Of a stretch of 64,000 bases of DNA, positions 9,439 to 21,555 are shown piece after piece. A program made the position numbers and the translations under genes. The notes under the pieces were generated by a model. It saw nothing but the letters and a program-made list of their open reading frames with translations, made no database searches and was not told the DNA's origin. The number at the start of each line of letters is the position of its first letter. Positions within the stretch are counted from its first letter, which is position 1. This DNA comes from Astragalus membranaceus (lineage: Eukaryota; Streptophyta; Magnoliopsida; Fabales; Fabaceae), in the NCBI GenBank assembly GCA_039519185.1, contig CM076847.1, forward strand, positions 66,105,521-66,169,520. The letters run 5' to 3'.

Positions 9439-12400
9439 TGTTATACCCCAATTTTGTCCACTCTCTTTCCTATTATGGTCTTTTTACTTAGTCCGCGTGT
9501 CATAAGCCCCAAGGAATATCATTATGAAAACGGTATTGCGAACACTGTCTTAATTTGGACCAGTTTGTCCAATTGGGCCTAGGTCCAGCTTTTGGACCTG
9601 ATTTTGGTAGTTCTCTAATTGGGCCTATACTTGACATCTTTGGGCCAGTTTTTTAATAAGTGGGCCTGTGTCTAATGTTTTGGGCCATTTATCTATTTGG
9701 GCCTACATCTAGCTTGTTGGGCCATTTTTTATAAGTGGGCTTATGTCTAATATTTTGGGCCCAACTTAGTCCTTCAACTCAAAAGCCATAAAAATGATAA
9801 TAAACTCATAAAATAAAAAATGTATATTACAAAAATAATATTTAATTTACAATAATCCAAAAATCCAAAAAAATACAAAATAATAAAAAATACAAAAATA
9901 TAGAAATTACAAAAATTACAAAAAACGAGAAAAAGGCAGCAGCTAAACCCTAGCTCCTTTCCTTGCTCACCAAGCATCCCCTTCTCCAACCCAAGCCCAA
10001 AACCTGCAAAAAAGGAAAGAAAAATGGAGAAGGATCAGAAACCCTAATTTCTGCCTATAGAAACAAGCCTGATACACACAGAAAAGGGACCCGAAATTCA
10101 TCCAGAAAATTCACGAATCTTATAGCAAGATTAGGGTTTCGTACTGAAACCCTAATCACCGAAACTCTAAAAAAGGAGGGACAGCAACAAAGCATCAAAT
10201 GATTCAGAAACAGCAGCAGTCAGCAGCAAGACGACAATAACAGTAGCAGCGAAACATAAGCGAAAGAGGCACCTCAGAGGCTGGAGATCAGGTTGGTATC
10301 AACTATTTGTTCTTATTTATTTACACGTACTCTAGGTCTATGTGTGATCAAGTTGCTGGGAATGAGTTAGGCTAATTTTTGGTTGTCATTAGTTTAGCTT
10401 TTCGGTTTAGATTATTGTGTTTAAAAAAAACAAAAAACAAAAAACTGCGATCAGAACATTAGGTGAGGAATGCATAGGGCAAATCACTCATAAAAATTAG
10501 GTTTTCCAGAACAAAAGAGAAAATTTAAAGAAAGCCAACCAGAAAATTGAGAATGGTAGAAATCAAAAATTAGCACCAGAACCACAAAATCCCAGAATAT
10601 CACAAACAAAAATTTAAGGTTTTAGAAGTCTCAAAAACGATAATAGGAGAAGAAGGGAAAAGTAAGAAAAAGGATTAGAACTCACCTCCGGCCACCGCGT
10701 ACGGTGGTCGTCCACCGTTGTCCGCCCCAAATATCCCTTCGGACTTCCCCATACCACCACGAACAGTAGCTTCGCCGGCAAACCGCTACACCTCCCTTCG
10801 CACCGTCAAACACGAACCAAGCGTTCGATTCCCCCCGTTGACTCGCCGTAAACCGTCGCGAACCTACCATCCCCTGGCCGGAACCACCGCCCCTTCGCGT
10901 ACAACCCCTATTCCCGTCGAACCCCTTTATCTTTTCTGTACATTCACGACTGAACCGGAAACAAGTGACCACCGTACGGTGGTCATCTCTGTCGCATCGC
11001 CGTCGCAACGTTCAACCATCACCGTTGCAGTCGCCGTCGCTTTGCCGTAGCAGCACCACAAGGTCGCCGTTAATGGCGATGGAACGCCGTTCCTGACCAC
11101 CACGAATCCCCATCCCTCAACCATCTCCATGAAGCTCCTCTCTCTCCCTCTCCGCCAATCTCGTTCTCTCTCTCTCTCTCTCCGCGTAACTCTCTCTCTT
11201 CGCGCAATTCTCTCCCTCCGAAAAAACGCTTTCTCTCTCCACCCTATGGCCGCTGCGGCGCAAGTGAGGGAAGAGATTAGGAAATTAGGGTTTCATTGTC
11301 AAATTGCCCTTTTATATATTTATCCTTTTATTATTTATTTTAAAAATCAAATATTCAGATTGATTTTCTACACCCCTTGTTTTAATAACGCGCACCACCC
11401 TCTCCGTAAACCCATTTCTTAAACTATCAGCCCACAACCCAAAAGTGAAACGTGGGCTTCTACTTTTCACACCCCAGTTTATTAATACAGCCATCTGCTC
11501 TAACTGCACCCCTGTTCTAGTAATGCATCCCCTTTTCGTTTTTCTATTTATTTCTTTCCAAAAAAATAATTTCTTTCACAAATCCATTTTTTTATGAAAA
11601 TAGATATTTCATTTTCAAAAAAACATAAATAGGGGACTAAGTCGACTGTACAGTCGGGTTAGGCTGCTTTTTAGGTCACTAATGAACCGTCACGGATCAT
11701 GGCCTAAAATCCCTATTTAAAACAAACAAATTTCTAAATTAAAATAAACACAAACACGATTCTTTCCACGAAACAAATTCTCAAATTAGGGGATTAAGCC
11801 GACTGTACAGACGGGTTAGTCAGCGTTCTTGGATAAATGAGCCGTACGGCTCAGGAACCCTAAAACCCCTATTCCAATAAAATCAAACAAACACACTTCA
11901 AACCATTTTCCAAACTCCAAAAACTCTATTTTCGCAAAGTAGGGGACTAAGCCGACTGTACAGTCAGGTTAGTCGTCATTTTAGGACAAATGAACTGATC
12001 ACTCAGGAGTCCTAAGATCCCTATATTAAAAAATACCAACCAACAAACTTTTTCTACCCAAGAACTACGTGTGATTTGATTCTCTACCAAGAGATACGTA
12101 GGAGCAGATGGGGGCCCACATCTGTCAATTGCATTAGCAAAAAACCTTTTTCAGTCTTCTCCTAAATAATTCCTTTCTTAAATTCAAATAAAAAATCAAT
12201 TTTCTCCTTTCCTTTTAATTCACAATAAAAGGGTAAAAATAAATGTTTCCAAAATTAACTTTCTTTCCTACAACTAATTAGCAGGTAACCTTCCTTAGGA
12301 AGGATGTCGTGGGGTGCTAATACCTTCCCCACGCATAACCGACTCCCGAACCCAAATCTGGTCTCAAGGACCCTTATCCATTCCAAAAGGGATTTTCCAA

Positions 12401-12483
12401 TGTTTGCCCTTAAACTAAATTTTGGTGGCGGCTTCATTTTTGAACCTTCGAGGAATCCTATCCCGGATTTTTCGGTCGCTACA
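9439..12483 (+). mobile_element. Solo LTR of a Tat/Ogre-like (LARD-related) family, 3045 bp
   Basis: It starts TGTTATACCCCAATTTTG and ends GGATTTTTCGGTCGCTACA, with no primer site after it. It is flanked by identical 5-bp copies of atatc at 9434-9438 and 12484-12488, proof of a single insertion later reduced to one LTR by recombination. Inside are a repeat of TTGGGCC words (9560-9770), a (CT)-rich stretch near 11160-11240, a TATA-like TTTATATATTTAT near 11311, and three copies of a roughly 155-bp unit carrying GACTGTACAG palindromes (11632-12000). Near the end are the TACGTAGGAGC hairpin (12096-12124) and the CCTTCC/GGAAGG hairpin (12289-12303). Short ORFs within it are not credible genes. 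Confidence 0.9.
12096..12124 (+). promoter_or_regulatory. TACGTAGGAGC hairpin of the solo LTR
   Basis: TACGTAGGAG leads into CAGATG-GGGGCCCA-CATCTG: a perfect 6-bp stem with an eight-base loop containing palindrome GGGCCC. It sits about 360 bp before the LTR end, within the presumed R-U5 leader. Confidence 0.55.
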
Positions 12484-13364
12484 ATATCAATAGGGTAGAA
12501 GTTACACAGATTGATGTTCCTTTGTATGAATTCTGATTGGTGCAGAAGCACTGATTCCTTCGTCTATCTAAGAAGAAGTGGAGGAAGAGGGTGTCAATTC
12601 CTTCCTCACCTTCTTACAACTAACTACTAAATAAAATGCAAGAAATAAACTACTTAAAACTGTATGAAAGCTATATATATTTGGATGAAGAAAGGGATTA
12701 TTCTTCAAGTGCGAAGTGGAGCCTATTTATAGCCTTTGAGGTTTCCTTTGCATGAGGGTTTGCGTAGTAACTAAGTCAGCAATGTGGTGCCTAACCATGG
12801 TTACTTTCGTGCTCTGAATTTGAGAAGATAAAGTCCAGCACTCTTCTTTAAAGGAGGTCCAATGGTGGAGATCAATGTGTCTTTAGGTGTATTGCCCCTT
12901 ATGATGATGTTTCATGGTGGACGCCTCCATATGCATGTGGGCATGTGTCTCCATGTGCCCAATGACTAAGCATGATGTCACAAAACTTCTGGTGTCATGG
13001 TATGAATTGAGGTGCTTCCAAGGTGGGGGGTTATAAGCTCACAGCTAGACGGTGCAGAAGCACTATGATGCAGAAGCATCTAGTGCAGAAGCACTAAGTG
13101 CAAAAACACTTTATCTTGGATGTGCCTTTAGTGTGGAAGCAATGTTGTTCTCCTGGTGCAGAAGCATGAACTGCAGCTGCACTGAGCAAACATATCAAAC
13201 ATACCAATATATACAAAATGCTTAAATCATTGTGCAATCTTCTATAAAACTTATAATGTTGTTTATTTGACTAAAACTACTATATTTAATACATATTATA
13301 CTTGGTTTCAGGCAATTAGTTATGGTTAGATGTATGAATAACTCTATATAAAATAGAGTTATCA

Positions 13365-14010
13365 GAAGGCCTGCATGCGAAGTGGGAACCTGAAAAGAAG
13401 TGTGGATCTCGTTCAGGTAATCCTCTTGAGTCATTTCTTACGGTATTTATCAAACCTGCACGGGCCACCACCCCTGCCAGGCGCCCTCATGGGCACCGCC
13501 TGTTTTGACCTTGGTGCCCTCTCCGGCGCCCTCATGGGCGCTGGCTGCTTTCTTGGAGGTGCTTTGCCAGGTGCCCTCATGGGCGCTGGTGGTGTTGGTT
13601 TTAAACTTTGTCGTGTTTGTTTCTCTCTTTGCGCAGGGGGGATCGAGGAAAGGGACCGGCTTCTCTTAGATATAAGCCGGCTGTAGGTGGATTTACACGA
13701 AGCGCTGGAATCTGCTCGTCGGGCAAGAGACACTGATGGCCATTATCAGAAGCAAATGGAGGAGCTCCAATCTGAGTTGGACAGTATGAAGAAACAGAAA
13801 GATGCGGCCAAGAAAAGGGTGCAGGAGATGGCCAGGCAAGCCATGGACTTCTCCTACGCTGCCTACGATAAAGCGATAGGTCATGTTCAGTGCATGTACC
13901 CGGATGCAGTTCTTGAGTCGAGCATCTTCCGGTTTGACCATGAGGCTGTAGATGGGAGGATTGTTAGATATCGTTCCAACATGATTGAATTTGATGTCAT
14001 TGCCCCCTGA
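13365..14010 (+). pseudogene. Antisense extra ORF of Tat-2, 3' part, with a probable intron
   Basis: The 3' exon (13687-14010) encodes about 107 residues beginning VDLHEALESARRARDTDG. It then has a Lys/Gln/Glu coiled coil and ends FDVIAP before a TGA. It lies on the strand opposite to the gag and protease of the same element. Tat-lineage elements such as Retand are known to carry extra ORFs, some antisense. An upstream exon-like piece (13365-13412) ends ...TCGTTCAG before gtaatc, and ctgtag precedes 13687, so an intron of about 275 bp with GT-AG ends is plausible. That intron contains CAGGCGCCCTCATGGGC repeats. The 5' part was cut off by the Athila insertion. I cannot name a function. Confidence 0.45.
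13470..13600 (+). repeat. GGCGCC-type quasi-palindromes, Tat-2 copy 1
   Basis: Three units of the form GCCAGGCGCCCTCATGGGCGCTGG with variations. A second cluster of the same motif lies at 14965-15065, on the other side of the satellite array. Confidence 0.7.
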
Positions 14011-14179
14011 TTATTTCTTCTAGAAGTTCAGTTGTTCTTCACTTGTAATTTCTTTTTGTCCTGTTGGATTTCGTTGTAGGTTTGCTTTATGGAGCCTGAC
14101 TGATGATTTTATGTTATATCCATGTTTCCTTTGTCTTGCTTATATTTCACGCTTCTGAACGTATCACCTCCTATCGTCT

Positions 14180-14880
14180 CGTGGCAATGTTATCTCTGTC
14201 AGGAGTTTATCAGAATCGATCCGATTTAAATTCCCCACTAGAGGTTGTGACATTTGCGATGCCGCTTCGCCCATCTAGGGACTCTGACAGGAGTTTATCA
14301 GAATCGATCCAAACTTAACTCATCCATCAGAGGTTGCGACCTTTTCGATATGCCGCTTCGCGCCTTAGGTCTCTAACAGGAGTTTATCGAAATCTATCCG
14401 AATTTAACTCACCCATTAGAGGTTGCGACATTTGCGATGCCGCTTCGCCCATCTAGGGACTCTGACAGGATTTTATCAGAATCTATCCGAACTTAACTCA
14501 CCCATCAGAGGTTGCGACCTTTTCGATATGCTACTTCACGCCTTAGGTCTCCAACAGGAGTTTATCAGAATCTATCTGAATTTAACTCACCCATTAAAGG
14601 TTGCGACATTTGCGATGCCACTTCGCCCATCTAGGGACTCTGACAGGAGTTTATCAGAATCTATCCGAACTTAACTCACCCATCAGAGGTTGTGACCTTT
14701 TCGATATGCCGCTTCGCGCCTTAGGTCTCTAACAGGAGTTTATCAGAATCTATCCGAATTTAACTCACCCATTAGAGGTTGCGACATTTGCGATGCTGCT
14801 TCGCCCATCTAGGGAATCTGACAGGAGTTTATCAGAATCTATCCGAACTTAAATCACCCATCAGAGGTTGCGACGTCTCT
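14180..14880 (+). repeat. 89-bp tandem repeat with 178-bp dimeric organisation (Tat-2)
   Basis: Eight copies of a unit marked by CAGGAGTTTATCAGAATC, starting near 14200, 14288, 14377, 14466, 14555, 14644, 14733 and 14822, a constant 88-89 bp spacing. Two unit types alternate: one has GCGATGCCGCTTCGCCCATC, the other GATATGCCGCTTCGCGCC, so the higher-order period is about 178 bp. The array lies between the antisense ORF and the protease region, the position where Tat-lineage 3' regions often grow tandem repeats. No coding role is seen. Confidence 0.85.
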
Positions 14881-14964
14881 TGATAGCCGCTTCGTGAACC
14901 GAGTAGGTCGACTCGTGCCTTGGTTTTGCCTGGTCCCCTGTTGTTTGAGTCGGGACTTGGCTTT

Positions 14965-15065
14965 CAGACCACCTCTTGCCAGGCGCCCTCCTGGGCGCTG
15001 GCTGCTCCTTATAGGCGCCCTGCCAGGCGCCCTCCTGGGCGCTGGCTGCTTCTGTATTGGGCGCT
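14965..15065 (+). repeat. GGCGCC-type quasi-palindromes, Tat-2 copy 2
   Basis: Two full units of GCCAGGCGCCCTCCTGGGCG plus GCTGG and one partial unit. The sequence from here to 15311 has no recognisable coding and ends at the truncated pol. Confidence 0.7.
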
Positions 15066-15311
15066 AGTTTCTCTTGGTTTTTTCTAAGGGGCTAGAGCAA
15101 AAACTGTGATTTGCGAAACAATATCTGGAACCGTAAATAGTAAGGTTTAATTCCTTCGCACGCGTGTTGTAAATTGTTTTGACGTGTTAAACCTAAACAA
15201 CCAACTTCTTAAAGTAGACGTGTTAAACTTAAACAACCAACTTCTTTAAAGAAAACGTTCTAAGTATTGGAACTATGAGCCAGATGCCGAATAGAGGAAT
15301 AGGTCCCCGTT

Positions 15312-16634
15312 CTACCTCGTGTGGATGGTGAGCTTCTTTTTAACCTCCTCAAGGAGGTGAGGACATTTTCCATCCGGCTTGAATTTCTTCACATCCTTTT
15401 TTGTCCCCTTGGTTTTGGGTTGGCTTTCCGCTTCTTCTTCACTACTTGAGTCACTTCTGGCATCCCAGTCTGTCAGATTCACCTCGGCTTCTTCTCTGAA
15501 CCCCTTACCCGAGCTTCTTAGCTCGGCGGTCTCCTTCTCATCTTTAAAGCTCATGTAGAAACATCAGCGTGCTGCTCCACGGTCCGCCTGGAGGGTCACC
15601 ACCTCACTCTCCAGAGTGTAGAACTTCATTTTTTGATGGACCGTTGAGGTGACCGCCTCCAGCTTCCCCAACGTGGGCCTCCCAATGATGCATTGGTAGA
15701 CCGACTTGCATGGGAGGACCAGGAAGGGTGTTTTCACAGTTCTGAACAACGGCGGTTTACCGTCGGGGTTTCTGTAGGTGACCATTAGCTCTAGGTGGCC
15801 GAGTGGCTTAGTCTTTGATCCGTTAAATCCGGTTAGGTCCCCTCCTCGGTATGGAGTCAGGTCATCGGGGGAGATATTTAGCACTTGCAGCAGGTCTTCG
15901 AAGATGATATCTACTGCACTTCCCTGGTCAACCAGGATCCTTCTTACCTCGACGTTGGCGATAATGGCACTGATGATCAGTGGGACGTGTTTGTTCGGTT
16001 TCCCATCGAGCAGATCATTGTCATCGAAGGATAGGGGCGGTCGGGTTGACCCCTTCCTGGTGACTGAGGTTGACGCAATGCTGAGGATCTCCTTCCACTT
16101 CCTCTTCATTGATTTGTTTGACCCCCAGTCATCATGGGGGTTTCTCTCGTGGATCACCATGGCCACTGGCCTTCCTTTGGGCCTCCGGGTGTCCTCTTTA
16201 TCGGTTGATTCATCATTGCCATTTTCGACCCCCTCACCGACTGGGGCCTTCCCCTTCCTAGGGGACCTGTATCTACCTTCGGGGGATCAGGCTCTTTTGC
16301 GCGAGCCACTCGGTTCCCCCTCCTTCTTCACGTACTGTGACAACTTTCCTTTCTGGATCAGCTCTTCAATATCTTCCTTCAGCGCTCGATAGCCATTGGT
16401 GTCGTGGCCGCCGCTTTGATGGTAGCGGCACCATTTCTTCGAGGGGTTCTGGCCCTCTTTCAACACCAAAGGCTCTGGCCTCTTGATGTCTTTGAATTCA
16501 GTGTTGGCACATTCAGTCAGGATTTGCGCCTTTGAGGTGACGAGGGGAGTAAGACCTGAGAGTCTTGGGGGGCGTCCCTCACGGTGTACGCCTCCTGTTA
16601 CCTTTTGCCGACGTACCTCCTGGGTGACTTCCAT
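15312..16634 (-). pseudogene. Tat-2 gag C-terminus and aspartic protease, broken
   Basis: One minus-strand frame runs from 16634 to 15312, broken by in-frame TGA codons at 16287-16289 and 15564-15566. First comes a zinc-knuckle-like motif, KWCRYHQSGGHDTNGY, whose last Cys is replaced by Tyr. Then a retropepsin domain with the active-site motif LVDQGSAVDIIF (Asp about residue 80 of the 200-codon piece), the flap region and CIIGRPTLG. After the last stop an acidic linker ends at a stop near 15312. The protease cuts gag-pol. Reverse transcriptase, RNase H and integrase should follow, but only about 300 bp separate this end from the repeats, so pol is deleted and Tat-2 could not move on its own. 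Confidence 0.8.
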
Positions 16635-17776
16635 GTCGCCCCTGCCTTGGCTGCCTCGCGATAAGCCATATCCTCCTCCTCATAGTTCATGTATTTTTGG
16701 GATCTTCGAAGGAACTCGCCCAAGTTTCTAGGCTTGTTGATGCCTACATCTACCTGGAACAAACTTCCCTTTCTCAACCCGTCTTTCATCCAGAACAACC
16801 TTTGCCTGTCCTCCAAACTTCGAACGGCCGAAGCTTCCTTATTGAAGCGCTCAATATACTCCCTCAGTGTCTCGTGGTTATGCTGCCTGACGGCTCTCAG
16901 TACTTCTTCAGATTTGGGCTTTAGCCGGGAGGCAGTGAAACGAGCCGTGAACATTCTCGCTAGCTGCCCCCATGAGGATATGAAGTTCGGCCTCAACTCT
17001 TGGAACCACTCTAATACGGAACCCTCGAGAGTGAGGGGGAAGATTTTGCAATGGACGGGTTCCCTGGCGCCCTTGTAGCGCATCATTAGGGAGAAGTGTT
17101 CCAGATGACCGTCCGGATCTCCAGTCCCGTCGTACATCTTGAGATTTGGCAGCTTTTCCAAGGCCCTTGGGATTTGGCATTCGTCTACCCTTCTTGCAAA
17201 CGGCCCCTCCTCCGAAAACTCTCTTGAGTTTCGGGGGGAGGTGTCTTCATCGCCCAGCTCTTGATACATGTGTCGCTCGGGGGATCTCCTCGATGGAGAA
17301 TCTCGGTGGTGCCTTCTGAGGGTGACGACCCGGCTCATTGACCTCTCATGAGTGTTAGGGGACGCGTGTGAGGAGGTGTTGGAGTGGGCGTCACGAGGCC
17401 AATAGGTCCCTGGGGGTGAGCCTGATTCCCCACGCCTGCGTCGCCTGGGGGGAGAGCGATGGACATGATGTCTCCGAGGTGGGGACCGGTGGCGCCTTGA
17501 GGTCACCGTCGTTGGGGGAACTGTCACCCTGCTGAGTGGAGGTTGTTCTGGCAGGGCGGTCAGACGCCTTTTAATCTCCCTCAGTCGTGCTTCCTGTTCC
17601 AATATAACTCGAGTGCGACTGGTCAGGAGGTCCAAAAGCTGATTCACGTTAGAGGGCTGGGCAGGTTGACTGGTGCCCTCGTCCTATATAGTCAAGACAT
17701 TGCCCTCGTGGGTACCCTCCGGTCGGGTTGCGGGTATGGCAATGCTCTGAACCCGGGGTCTGCCCCTGGGAGCCAT
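16598..17776 (-). pseudogene. Tat-2 gag, N-terminal and core region, broken
   Basis: The probable start is the ATG at 17774-17776 (MAPRGRPRV). An in-frame TAG at 17684-17686 breaks the frame, which then runs 349 codons from 17647. It has a Ser/Arg/His-rich linker (RRHRSPPRRHHVHRS) and then the gag core: LKMYDGTGDPDGHLEHF, VLEWFQELRPNFISSW, HETLREYIERFNKEA. This is a textbook Retrotrans_gag domain of the Tat lineage. The frame ends at 16598 while the next coding part starts in another frame at 16634, so a frameshift lies in the overlap. The stop, frameshift and later stops make this a pseudogene. Confidence 0.85.
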
Positions 17777-17826
17777 GGAGCAGCAAGAGAAAATTTTGAG
17801 TAGTGATGATGTGAAAGATAGAAATC

Positions 17827-17844
17827 TCCCACTGTGGTTGCCAA
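17827..17844 (-). other. Primer binding site region of Tat-2
   Basis: The minus strand directly after the LTR reads TTGGCAACCACAGTGGGA, in the position and general form (TTGGC...GTGGGA) of Tat-lineage primer sites. I cannot assign the tRNA; two or three bases look mutated. Confidence 0.5.
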
Positions 17845-18216
17845 TGTTCTGTACAGAGCAGCTTTTTGGTCGGCTGCTGTTGGTAGGTCTCTTGCTGTCC
17901 TGGCAGGAGGTCAATGAGCGCCGGGGGGGGGGGGGGTACCTGCAAGCCACTCCGACGCTCAAGTCAGTATATAGAATATATGAGTGAAGGTACTAAGGAT
18001 TAGAGATTGAACCTTTCTTAGGGCAAAGTTTGCCTGTATTTATAGGAAATCGTGCCCTCTCGTGGATCCTTGGATGGGTAGAGTCGATGTTGACCGTCCA
18101 AGCATGTTGGGCTCGCATGAGGTGGATATGGGCTGAATCGGTTGGGCTGATCCATATTACTCGCTAAGCGCACCTCCTGGTTTTGCTAATGGGACCCCCT
18201 GGTTGACTCCAGAACA
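17845..18216 (-). mobile_element. 5' LTR of Tat-2 (372 bp)
   Basis: The minus strand starts TGTTCTGGAGTCAACC at 18216 and ends CTCTGTACAGAACA at 17845, with the matching termini TGTTCT/AGAACA. A TATA box (TATAAATA) is at 18037-18044. The right-hand flank agagg is the expected target copy; the left copy is outside the window. A 13-bp G run lies near 17924. The insertion lies inside the left inverted repeat of the next element. Confidence 0.75.
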
Positions 18217-20118
<1,902 letters not shown>

Positions 20119-20560
20119 AAAATTTATTCTTAGATATGATATATATACCTTTGGTCCTTAATATAAGAAGAAATAACAAAAATCACTGAGACCAATGAGC
20201 TTATTAAATGCAATAAACTTTAAATCTTATCTCAAATATACCCCTAGTATTAAATTTTTATACTCACTATGTGAGTTTTAAGTAAACTTACATCTCACAT
20301 TAAATAGAGGTATTAAGTTTGAGGAACCAGAAATGGTGACCTAAGAGAAGGACCAAAATAGAGAAAGTGAAACTCAATTTTCTTATGATCCAACTCCCTG
20401 GAATAATCAACAGTTACAGAATATATATCCAACTGCATTACAAGAGATAACTGCAGGGAATTATCCAACTAACTTCTCTACTATTAGCTAACTAAACTGT
20501 GGTTAATTAATTGAACTAAAAGTAGTTAAATTAACTGTACAAACAAATATACATTGCTCA
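20119..20560 (-). mobile_element. Ty1/copia 3' LTR, degenerate
   Basis: This sequence follows the copia polypurine tract (TTGAGGGGGAGTA on the minus strand, 20562-20574) and so should be the 3' LTR. It is AT-rich and non-coding. The start is probably TGAGCAATG at 20560; the other end is unclear because the inverted-repeat element abuts it. Confidence 0.45.
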
Positions 20561-20571
20561 TATACTCCCCC

Positions 20572-21299
20572 TCAATTTGGAGCATACAAATTGAAAATGC
20601 CTAACTTGGAAAGAAGACTAGCAAAGAGAGGCTTAGGTAGAGCTTTTGTAAAGGGATCTGCCAACAGGTGTTTTGTGGAGACATGGAACAGGTTGATAAA
20701 CTTGCTGTTGACGTGCTCCCGTATGAAATGAACATCTATATCAATGTGTTTGGACCTCTCATTCAAGGATGGATTGCTTGCAAGTTGGATAGCTGACTTG
20801 CTATCACAAAAGACCTTGCAAGTAGGTGTTTCAATGTGAAATGTTCTGAGTAACTATTTCAGCCATAGAAGTTCAGTGGTTAATAGAGCAAGAGTTATGT
20901 ATTCGGCCTCTCCAGATGATCTTGACACAGTTGGCTATTTCTTTGACTTCCATGTGACCAATGACTCTCCAATGAAGATACAAAAACTGTAGTTGACTTT
21001 CTAGTAGATGTACAACTGCCCCAGTCAGCATCTGCATAACCTGACAGGGACAGAGAAGGTCTGGAAGAGAACAACAGCCCTTGACCTGGGATTGATTTCA
21101 GTTATTGCAGGACATGATGAACTGCCTGCAGGTGTGGTGCTCTTGGAGATGTCATGTACTGACTGAGTTTGTTGACAGCAAACACTATATCTAGTCTGGA
21201 AATGGTGAGATACATCAATCTCCCAATCAAACGCCTATATTGAGAAGGATCTTCAAGGAGCTCTCCCTCTGTGTCACTGAGTTTCAAGTTTCTGTCCAT
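20572..21299 (-). pseudogene. Ty1/copia pol C-terminus (RT end and RNase H)
   Basis: Minus-strand pieces carry copia motifs in order: SQYRRLIGRLMYLTISRLDI and FAVNKLSQYM (RT/RNase H linker, 21102-21299), then GYADADWGSCTSTRKST, then EAEYITLA, FCDSKSAIQLASNPSLNERSKHI in part, and HVSTKHLLADPFTKALP (20572-20766). Stops and frameshifts separate them: a TAA replaces the Tyr in VLQY, and others follow. The frame ends just before the polypurine tract. The upstream part of pol is missing because the LARD array inserted at 21306. This is an old, dead copy. Confidence 0.85.
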
Positions 21300-21306
21300 A
21301 GGAGTG

Positions 21307-21555
21307 TGTCATACCCTAATTTTGTCCGGCTAATTTAAAGCTTACCAGAAAATCCAAAATATTGTTTTTGTCATTTATGTGTGTCGTTCCTAGTCGTGTA
21401 TAGGCGTGTTACTTCTCATTGTGCGGGCGTGCGATTTTTAATAATGTACACATTTTTGTCCCCGTTGCGGACAAGTGTTCGCATTTTGTTGTGCACGAGT
21501 GTTTATTTTGGTATGCAAATTCGCGTATTCTCGTTGCGGACACGCGTTCACGTCT
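21307..21555 (+). mobile_element. LARD array: first LTR, 5' fragment only
   Basis: It starts TGTCATACCCTAATTTTG inside the copia pol and matches the first roughly 250 bp of the LTR at 23793 almost base for base. It breaks at ...TTCACGTCTC and joins internal sequence (TCTTGTTTGCCACCCTTC) that is also present at about 45975. The rest of this LTR, primer site and leader are deleted. Confidence 0.8.

Larger units (their letters stand above)
8654..13364 (-). mobile_element. Athila 5' LTR, split by a solo LTR
   Basis: On the minus strand the LTR starts TGATAACTCTATTTTATATAG at 13364, a typical Athila start, and ends ...TTGCCACA near 8654. Removing the inserted solo LTR and one target copy (9439-12488) leaves about 1.66 kb. 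A TATA box (TATAAATA) lies at 12724-12731. The signature TCAATCCCTGTGGGTTCGACC region is at about 8708-8730. Words such as GTGCAGAAGCAC and ATGCAGAAGCAT recur on both sides of the insertion (8918-8990, 12540-12552, 13051-13175). The element lies inside Tat-2, whose sequence resumes at 13365. The exact 3' end could be 8651. Confidence 0.75.

Noticed and set aside
14180..14880. Regular direct repeats suggestive of a CRISPR array
   Set aside because: Units are 89 bp without unique spacers, in a plant retrotransposon; a tandem satellite.
15778..17078. Plus-strand frames of 129-204 codons opposite Tat-2 gag and protease
   Set aside because: Antisense shadows of the gag and protease frames.
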